Shown here piece by piece: positions 1-4,508 of a stretch of DNA of 5,300 nucleotides; positions within the stretch are counted from its first letter, which is position 1, and the number at the start of each line of letters is the position of its first letter. The DNA is taken from positions 1-5,300 of the forward strand of contig JAEENZ010000090.1 in assembly GCA_016283985.1 (NCBI GenBank), in the 5' to 3' direction. Below the pieces are notes generated by a model, which did no database searches, was not told the DNA's origin, and was given only the letters and a program-made list of their open reading frames with translations. The stretch comes from Bacteroidales bacterium. GTDB lineage: Bacteria; Bacteroidota; Bacteroidia; Bacteroidales; UBA932. Position numbers and translations under genes: made by a program.

Positions 1-5
1 GGCTG

Positions 6-35
6 CAAAGGTAGAAAAATTTTCTCTAATTACAA
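6..35 (-). promoter_or_regulatory. Bacteroidota-type promoter firing left, out of the window
   Basis: Read on the minus strand, TACCTTTG (13..6) matches the Bacteroidota -7 consensus TAnnTTTG. A TTG (35..33) lies 19 bases upstream, at the usual -33 position. The -33 triplet is the last sense codon (Leu) of the sirtuin gene, so the promoter overlaps its 3' end. Transcription would start at about position 1 or just outside, so the next gene to the left probably has its own promoter. The assignment rests on consensus and spacing only. Confidence 0.55.
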
Positions 36-731
36 TACTTTCAAAAAATCTTTCATTCCTTCCGTCGCCACTTTCTTGATGTGGTGGATGCGGGAGTCGA
101 ACAGGGGCACGTCGGCGGGGTCTATGATGTAGATGGGCGCATCGGGATCCGCGTATCTATAGAGGCCTGCGGCCGGGTAAACCGACAGGGAAGTGCCGAC
201 TATCAGCACTATGTCCGCCTTGCTCACCAGTTCTATTGCCTGTTCCATCTTGGGTACGGCCTCGCCGAAGAAGACTATGTGCGGGCGGAGCTGCACTCCG
301 TTCGGGGCTTTGTCGCCCAGATGCACGGCATCGTATCCCACGTCGAAGACCTGCCTCTCGCTGAAGCCGTCCCGGTCGTTGTAGCAGTTCTCTGGCCTCA
401 CCTTGGTGGCTTCTCCGTGAAGGTGCACTACATGCGTACTGCCGGCCCTTTCGTGCAGATTGTCAACGTTTTGCGTTATCACGTCCACGATGTAATCCTT
501 CTCCAGCTGCGCTATCGCGAGGTGCGCCTCGTTCGGCTTCGCCTCCTTCAGATGCTCCCGCTGCATGTTGTAGAACTCCAGCACCTTGCCGCGGTCCCTG
601 TACCATCCTTCTATGCTGGCGACCTCCATCGGGTCGTAATTGTCCCAGAGCCCGCCGTTGTCGCGGTAGGTCCCCAGTCCGGACTCGGCGCTCACGCCGG
701 CCCCGGTAAGAACTGCTATCCTTTTTTTCAT
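30..731 (-). CDS. CobB-like NAD-dependent protein deacylase (sirtuin), zinc-cysteine-less form
   Basis: Cytoplasmic sirtuin of 233 aa, the usual length for a short bacterial SIR2 enzyme that removes acyl groups from protein lysines using NAD. Visible motifs are GAGVSAESG (10-18) and TYRD (21-24) for NAD binding, TQNVDNLHE (86-94), catalytic His105 in HLHGE, RPH-x-x-FFGE (149-157) and VGTSLSVYPA (178-187). Two departures stand out. The protein has a single cysteine (Cys116), so the normal four-Cys zinc site between the catalytic His and RPH is absent. The class III Y-x-x-R acyl-selectivity motif reads Tyr54-Asn-Met-Gln57, followed by Arg58. The ATG overlaps the TGA of the upstream ATPase gene (ATGA, 728-731), which implies co-transcription and translational coupling. 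Sirtuin identity is firm. Enzymatic activity and acyl preference are not settled by sequence. Confidence 0.93.
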   Translation of the reverse strand: MKKRIAVLTGAGVSAESGLGTYRDNGGLWDNYDPMEVASIEGWYRDRGKVLEFYNMQREHLKEAKPNEAHLAIAQLEKDYIVDVITQNVDNLHERAGSTHVVHLHGEATKVRPENCYNDRDGFSERQVFDVGYDAVHLGDKAPNGVQLRPHIVFFGEAVPKMEQAIELVSKADIVLIVGTSLSVYPAAGLYRYADPDAPIYIIDPADVPLFDSRIHHIKKVATEGMKDFLKVL

Positions 732-1876
732 TCGTCTTTCATCTTGAAGAAATACTTTCTCGCCCAGTATTCGAAGAGGGGATCCAGCACCCTGGGCTCG
801 TCATTTTCGCCGAAAGTGATGATTTCCTTTTTGCAAAGGGCGTCCTTGAGCCTGCGTACGTTGGCGGAGGAGTGGAGGTTGTAGCGTTCGATCACCTCCG
901 CGGAGCTGAAGCGCTTGCAGCCGTCCAGGGTGGCCTTCAGCAGCGAAACCTGGAAGCCGGTGAGGTCGGCCACGAGCTCCTTGAAGCGGGGTTCGTGGAT
1001 GGAAATGAGCATGTCCAGGGCCTCCTGCAGGGTCATCTCTGTGATGTAGCCTTTGGTAAGGTGGTCGCAGATGGATGCGAAGTGGTTGATATACCAGATG
1101 TTGCTCTGGAAACGCTTGCATACGCTCATCATGAGGTCGCGGTCGATGACCTTGCCGCTGGTGAGGAATCCCCGCACTATGTGGTCGGTGATCTCGCGGG
1201 CCTCTATGTCGCTGATGCTCACATGGTTGACCTGGCGGTGGAAGAACACCTGCTCCTCGAAAATCTCCTTCATCGCGTTCACCGCCGACCCGAGGAAAAC
1301 GAAGTTGCAGAGCCCGCTCTGGTTGGCCTTCAGGGTCTCCTCGAAAATCTTCAGGAATTTCTCCCAGTTTTCGAGGAAGGTGACGTTCTGGAAGTCGTCC
1401 AGCACCACGTAGATCTTCTTGCCGGTGACGGCGGCCAGGCGCCAGGGGAGACCGAGCATGGAACGGATGTCGTTTTCATCTATGCTCCAGCCCAGCGACA
1501 GCACTTCGTCGGTGGCGGCGTACCGGTCGGGATCGAACACGAAATGCGTGTCCGGAAGGCATCCGTGCACGATTTCGGCAAACTCATCGGGGGTGGTTGC
1601 GCTGGCGCGGATGAGGGCGGATCCGAAGGTGAGCAGCATCTCTTCCGTGCTGCGCACCTGCAGCATGGGCACTTCGGCGGTCGTGAAGATCTTGCCGGAA
1701 ATGCGCATGTTCAGGAAGGTCTGCTGCATCAGCGATTTCTTGCCGGTTTTGGCCGGTTCGTAGATGACGACGTTCTCTCCCTGGTCCAGCAAGTTGGCTA
1801 CAATCGTCTGCTCGCTCCTGCGGCCGATGTTGTTCTTGCCGGTGACGGGTTTGTAGTAAATGAAAGCAGGATCCAT
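728..1876 (-). CDS. AAA ATPase of the archaeal-type/STAND-like family with C-terminal winged helix
   Basis: Predicted cytoplasmic protein of 382 aa, first gene of the pair with the sirtuin. The N-terminal KPVTGKNNIGRRSE segment is the usual lead-in to this ATPase fold. The P-loop region reads YEPAKTGKKSL (about 39-49), keeping GK but with Glu in place of the first Gly and Lys in place of the Thr/Ser after GK. Walker B is VVLDD (157-161), and FLGSAV (about 194-199) sits at the sensor 1 position. A winged-helix region follows at about 306-361, then the family-typical DPLFEYWARKYFF tail (365-377). I chose the ATG at 1876. A TTG at 1903 would add nine residues but lies inside the -7 promoter element, so it cannot be on the transcript. 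The family is often of unknown cellular role. Reduced or altered ATP hydrolysis is possible but unproven. Confidence 0.85.
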   Translation of the reverse strand: MDPAFIYYKPVTGKNNIGRRSEQTIVANLLDQGENVVIYEPAKTGKKSLMQQTFLNMRISGKIFTTAEVPMLQVRSTEEMLLTFGSALIRASATTPDEFAEIVHGCLPDTHFVFDPDRYAATDEVLSLGWSIDENDIRSMLGLPWRLAAVTGKKIYVVLDDFQNVTFLENWEKFLKIFEETLKANQSGLCNFVFLGSAVNAMKEIFEEQVFFHRQVNHVSISDIEAREITDHIVRGFLTSGKVIDRDLMMSVCKRFQSNIWYINHFASICDHLTKGYITEMTLQEALDMLISIHEPRFKELVADLTGFQVSLLKATLDGCKRFSSAEVIERYNLHSSANVRRLKDALCKKEIITFGENDEPRVLDPLFEYWARKYFFKMKDE

Positions 1877-1898
1877 AGTGTAACAACTTTGTTCCAAA

Positions 1899-1923
1899 CG
1901 CAAAAATAATAAATTATTTTGCG
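1899..1923. repeat. AT-rich imperfect palindrome in the divergent promoter
   Basis: AAAATAAT (1903-1910) and ATTATTTT (1913-1920) are perfect 8-bp inverted arms around a 2-base AA centre. Allowing one extra A on the left arm, the symmetry extends to CGC at 1899-1901 and GCG at 1921-1923. It covers the leftward -7 element and the rightward -33 element, so a protein binding it could affect both promoters. It could also be chance symmetry in AT-rich DNA. Confidence 0.5.
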
Positions 1924-1933
1924 GAATAACGAA
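1901..1933 (-). promoter_or_regulatory. Leftward promoter for the ATPase-sirtuin operon
   Basis: On the minus strand TATTTTTG (1908..1901) fits TAnnTTTG exactly. The -33 is weaker: TTCG (1933..1930), one mismatch from TTTG, with a 21-base spacer. The predicted start is near 1895, giving a short leader of about 20 nt before the ATG at 1876. There is no Shine-Dalgarno sequence, as is usual in this phylum. The strong -7 and weak -33 suggest lower output than the opposing ribosomal promoter. Confidence 0.55.
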
Positions 1934-1948
1934 AAATCACTATTTTTG
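1918..1948 (+). promoter_or_regulatory. Rightward promoter for rplU-rpmA-serS-ruvC
   Basis: TTTG (1918-1921), a 19-base spacer and TATTTTTG (1941-1948) match the Bacteroidota sigma factor consensus (TTTG / TAnnTTTG) in both boxes and in spacing. The likely transcription start is at or near A1955. It faces the leftward promoter, and the two -33 regions interleave between the -7 boxes. It is the only clear promoter seen upstream of the ribosomal genes. Confidence 0.75.
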
Positions 1949-1954
1949 CGGTCC

Positions 1955-2042
1955 AAAAATTTTAGAAGACTGTCGAGCTTGATATGAAGAGCTGCTCCCG
2001 AGAGCAGCCGCTTGCAGCCAAAACTTTAAAAAAGTTTTATTT
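1955..2042 (+). promoter_or_regulatory. rplU 5' leader with hairpin
   Basis: Predicted untranslated leader of about 88 nt. It contains a perfect hairpin, GCTGCTC (1991-1997), loop CCGA, GAGCAGC (2002-2008). A second GCAGC (2014-2018) could pair instead with GCTGC (1991-1995), offering an alternative fold. Just before the start codon, AAAACTTT (2020-2027) and AAAGTTTT (2031-2038) form a weak AT-rich inverted repeat. No U-tract follows the GC hairpin, so it is not an intrinsic terminator. Ribosomal protein leaders are often bound by their own product, and that would be a plausible role here, but I do not recognise a named leader family. Confidence 0.45.
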
Positions 2043-2354
2043 ATGTACGCAATTGTTGACATTGCAGGTAGCCAGTTCAAGGTTGAGGCCGGAAACGAGA
2101 TTTTCGTACCCCGCCTTCCCCAGGCTAAAGACGCAGAAGTAGAGTTTGACAAGGTGCTCCTCGTAGACGTTGAGGGCAAAGTCAAAGTCGGTGCTCCCTA
2201 TGTTAAAGGCGCTGTTGTCAAGGCAACCGTGCTCGCAGACGATGTAAAGGCAGACAAGGTGCTCGTTTTCAAGAAGATCCGCCGCAAGGGCTTCCAGAAA
2301 CTGAATGGTCACCGTCAGAAGCTTACCAAGATCAAAATTAACGAAATCGCTTAA
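2043..2354 (+). CDS. rplU: 50S ribosomal protein bL21
   Basis: A 103-aa protein, full length for bL21, which binds 23S rRNA in the large subunit. It begins [17 protein letters not shown], matching the conserved MYAV/I...G-x-Q start of the family. It carries the C-terminal RNA-binding signature [16 protein letters not shown] (77-92), ending TKIKINEIA. The start ATG is preceded by A/T-rich sequence with no Shine-Dalgarno, typical of highly expressed Bacteroidota genes. It is the first gene of the rightward run and lies 5 bases before rpmA, the almost universal L21-L27 pairing. No anomalies. Confidence 0.98.
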   Translation: MYAIVDIAGSQFKVEAGNEIFVPRLPQAKDAEVEFDKVLLVDVEGKVKVGAPYVKGAVVKATVLADDVKADKVLVFKKIRRKGFQKLNGHRQKLTKIKINEIA

Positions 2355-2359
2355 GTATT

Positions 2360-2620
2360 ATGGCACACAAGAAAGGTCAATCCAGTTCAAAGAATGGTCG
2401 TGAGTCGCACAGCAAGCGTCTCGGCCTCAAGAAGTTCGGCGGCGAAGTCGTTAAGGCCGGCAATATCATCGTCCGTCAGAGGGGAACCGTGCACAATCCC
2501 GACAAGAACGTCGGCATGGGCAAGGACCACACTCTCTATGCACTCGTGGACGGAACCGTAAAGTTCGCCCGCAAGAGGGGAGACAAATCCTACGTATCGG
2601 TTATTCCCGCAGAGAACTAG
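2360..2620 (+). CDS. rpmA: 50S ribosomal protein bL27
   Basis: An 86-aa bL27, whose N-terminal tail reaches the peptidyl-transferase centre and helps place the tRNA acceptor ends. It begins directly [16 protein letters not shown], without the cleavable N-terminal extension seen in Firmicutes L27. The conserved core [10 protein letters not shown] (about 34-43) and [18 protein letters not shown] follow. It starts 5 bases after the rplU stop and ends 3 bases before serS, so all three are evidently co-transcribed. No anomalies. Confidence 0.98.
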   Translation: MAHKKGQSSSKNGRESHSKRLGLKKFGGEVVKAGNIIVRQRGTVHNPDKNVGMGKDHTLYALVDGTVKFARKRGDKSYVSVIPAEN

Positions 2621-2623
2621 CTG

Positions 2624-3895
2624 ATGCTTACACTGAAATCACTCCGTGAAGATCCTCAGGCAGTCATCGACCGTCTGAGGGTCAAAAATTTTGACGCCAA
2701 GCCCATCGTGGACAAGGTCCTTGAGCTCGACGCCCGCCGCCGTGCACTCCAGATGGAGAGCGACGCGCTGCTTGCAGAGCAGAAAAAGAAGGCTGCCGAG
2801 ATCGGCGGCCTCATGAAACAGGGCCTCAGGGATGCCGCGGAAGCCGCAAAGACGGCCGTGGCAGCCCTCAAGCAGAAGAGTACGGATCTTCTCGCCCAGG
2901 GCGAACAGGTTGCGGCCGAGCTGGAAAACCAGCTGGTCCTCCTTCCCAACACCCCCTGCGCACTCGTTCCGGAAGGGAAGGATGCCGCAGACAACGTGGT
3001 GGTGAAGGAAGGCGGCCCCGATGTGAAGCTTCCCGAAGGCGCACTCCCTCACTGGGAGCTTGCCAGGAAGTACGACATCATCGACTTCGACCTCGGCGTC
3101 AAGATTACCGGAGCAGGTTTCCCCGTTTACAAAGGTAAAGGCGCCCGTCTGCAGAGGGCTCTCATCAACTTCTTCCTCGATGAGAACACCAAGGCGGGAT
3201 ATCAGGAGACCGAGCCTCCCGTGGTGGTGAACGCCGCTTCCGGTTTCGGAACCGGCCAGCTGCCGGACAAGGAGGCCCAGATGTACTATGTCGGTCTGGA
3301 CAATTTCTACCTCGTGCCTACCGCCGAGGTGCCCGTGACCAACATCTTCCGCGATGTCATCCTCGCAGCCGACCAGATCCCTCAGAAGCTGACGGCATAC
3401 ACGCCCTGCTTCCGCCGCGAGGCCGGTTCCTATGGCAAGGATGTGCGCGGGCTCAACCGTCTGCACCAGTTCGACAAGGTGGAGATCGTGCGCGTGGAGA
3501 AGCCGGAGGATTCCTACAAGGCTCTCGACGAGATGGTCGCCCATGTGGAAGGGCTCGTGCAGAAGCTGGGGCTCAAGTACCACATCCTGAGGCTGTGCGG
3601 AGGCGACATGTCCTTCACATCCGCCATTACCTACGATTTCGAGCTTTGGAGCGCCGCCCAGGGCCGCTGGCTGGAGATTTCGTCAGTTTCCAACTTCGAA
3701 TCCTTCCAGGCCAACAGGCTGCATCTGCGCTATCGCGATGCAGACGGCAAGACCCAGCTCGCCCACACGCTCAATGGTTCTTCCCTCGCACTTCCGCGCG
3801 TGGTCGCCGCCCTCCTCGAGGACAATCAGACCCCGGACGGCATAGTGATTCCCGAAGTCCTTCGTCCGTACACAGGCTTCGACATCATTGACTAG
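2624..3895 (+). CDS. serS: Seryl-tRNA synthetase (class II)
   Basis: A 423-aa cytoplasmic enzyme that charges tRNA-Ser (and tRNA-Sec where present) with serine using ATP. Length is normal. An N-terminal region rich in Ala, Lys, Glu and Gln (about 27-105) is the long antiparallel coiled coil that grips the tRNA variable arm. The catalytic domain follows: motif 1 region with GKGARLQRALINFFLDENT (171-189), serine-binding TAEV (233-236), motif 2 with FRREAGSYGKDVRGL (263-277) and HQFDKVE (281-287), and motif 3 with EISSVSNFESFQ (351-362) and NGSSLALPR (384-392). The ATG lies 3 bases after the rpmA stop with no separate promoter seen, so expression follows the ribosomal genes. Its stop codon is overlapped by the ruvC start. 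Confidence 0.98.
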   Translation: MLTLKSLREDPQAVIDRLRVKNFDAKPIVDKVLELDARRRALQMESDALLAEQKKKAAEIGGLMKQGLRDAAEAAKTAVAALKQKSTDLLAQGEQVAAELENQLVLLPNTPCALVPEGKDAADNVVVKEGGPDVKLPEGALPHWELARKYDIIDFDLGVKITGAGFPVYKGKGARLQRALINFFLDENTKAGYQETEPPVVVNAASGFGTGQLPDKEAQMYYVGLDNFYLVPTAEVPVTNIFRDVILAADQIPQKLTAYTPCFRREAGSYGKDVRGLNRLHQFDKVEIVRVEKPEDSYKALDEMVAHVEGLVQKLGLKYHILRLCGGDMSFTSAITYDFELWSAAQGRWLEISSVSNFESFQANRLHLRYRDADGKTQLAHTLNGSSLALPRVVAALLEDNQTPDGIVIPEVLRPYTGFDIID

Positions 3896-4475
3896 CGAGA
3901 GAACCATTCTCGGCATCGATCCCGGAACCAACCTGCTTGGTTTCGGGATTGTTCGTGTAGATGCGGCAGGCCGCCCTTCCTATGTGGACATGGGCGTGCT
4001 GGACCTCCGCAAGATCGCGGACCCTTACGACAAGCTGGAATGCATCCACGCCAAGGTTTCCGCCCTGTGCGAGCTGCATCACCCCACCGACCTTGCAATA
4101 GAATCTCCCTTCTACGGCAAGAACGCCCAGGTTATCCTGAAGCTGGGCCGGGCGCAGGGGAGTGCGATGATCGCGGCCATCTCCCATGGCGTGAGCGTAT
4201 GCGAATATGCTCCCCGCCGGGCGAAGATGGTCATCTGCGGCAACGGAGCCGCTTCCAAGGAGCAGGTGGCGCTAATGGTGGAGCGCACACTCGGCATCAA
4301 CATTGACAGCAAATACCTCGATGCCACCGATGCCCTGGCCATCGCCATGTGCCACTACTATCAGCTGAAGAGCCCTCTTGGCGGAGGGAGTGCTTCAGGG
4401 AAGTCCGGGGCCGGGAAATCCGGGGCTTCCTCCTGGGAGAAGTTTATTTCGCAGAATCCGGGCAGGGTCAAATAA
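3888..4475 (+). CDS. ruvC: Crossover junction endodeoxyribonuclease RuvC
   Basis: Holliday junction resolvase of 195 aa. It acts as a dimer, normally with RuvAB, to cut recombination intermediates. The RNase H-like fold's four acidic catalytic residues are visible: Asp11 in GIDPG, Glu72 in AIESPF, and Asp145 and Asp148 in DATDALAIA (145-153), followed by His156. FYGKNAQVILKLGRAQG (75-91) is also typical. The TTG start at 3888 overlaps the serS stop by 8 bases. No in-frame ATG or GTG lies between the serS end and the first catalytic Asp, so TTG is the only sensible start. Residues 165-182 form a Gly/Ser/Lys-rich linker with two tandem GKSGA units before the terminal SWEKFISQNPGRVK, longer than the core RuvC fold needs. 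Translational coupling to serS is likely. Confidence 0.96.
   Translation: MTSERTILGIDPGTNLLGFGIVRVDAAGRPSYVDMGVLDLRKIADPYDKLECIHAKVSALCELHHPTDLAIESPFYGKNAQVILKLGRAQGSAMIAAISHGVSVCEYAPRRAKMVICGNGAASKEQVALMVERTLGINIDSKYLDATDALAIAMCHYYQLKSPLGGGSASGKSGAGKSGASSWEKFISQNPGRVK
4398..4427 (+). repeat. Two tandem 15-bp units within the ruvC C-terminal linker
   Basis: Units at 4398-4412 and 4413-4427 differ at two positions (G4403/A4418 and C4412/T4427), both silent. Each encodes Gly-Lys-Ser-Gly-Ala in frame. This looks like a small in-frame duplication in a flexible linker outside the nuclease core. Confidence 0.8.
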
Positions 4476-4485
4476 ACCTCGCGCC

Positions 4486-4495
4486 CGCACGTGCG
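4486..4495. repeat. 10-bp perfect palindrome between ruvC and the receptor gene
   Basis: CGCACGTGCG is a perfect palindrome in the 33-base gap between ruvC and the outer-membrane protein gene. There is no loop or following T-run, so it is not a convincing terminator. It could be a protein-binding site or chance. No TAnnTTTG promoter was found in this gap. Confidence 0.35.
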
Positions 4496-4508
4496 TCTAA
4501 CCATAGTT

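Noticed and set aside
13..25. AGAAAA/TTTTCT palindrome as a terminator for the sirtuin operon
   Set aside because: The stem is short and almost wholly A/T, too weak to terminate. The symmetry is better explained as AT-rich spacer of the leftward promoter.
81..884. Plus-strand open frame opposite the sirtuin and the end of the ATPase gene
   Set aside because: It spans two real minus-strand genes and is rich in Val, His and Arg as expected for an antisense artefact.
30..1876. Known SIR2 anti-phage system (Thoeris, SIR2-HerA, SIR2-Argonaute)
   Set aside because: No TIR, HerA-type or Argonaute domain is present, and the sirtuin has the compact deacylase architecture, not an NADase effector with extra domains.
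872..1909. Long plus-strand open frame (345 codons) opposite the ATPase gene
   Set aside because: It is an antisense shadow of a GC-rich coding gene: the predicted protein has no recognisable motifs, and the opposite strand carries clear ATPase motifs.
1991..2008. Intrinsic terminator or attenuator at the GC-rich hairpin
   Set aside because: No T-run follows the stem; the next bases are GC-containing, so it does not fit a rho-independent terminator.
1984..2142. Possible upstream ORF in the rplU leader, ATG at 1984, running out of frame into rplU
   Set aside because: It overlaps the leader hairpin and the rplU start, has no ribosome-binding context and no recognisable product. It is most likely chance.
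2639..3583. Long minus-strand open frame (314 codons) opposite serS
   Set aside because: serS on the plus strand shows all class II synthetase motifs. The antisense frame is Leu/His/Val-rich without domain features and has no promoter.
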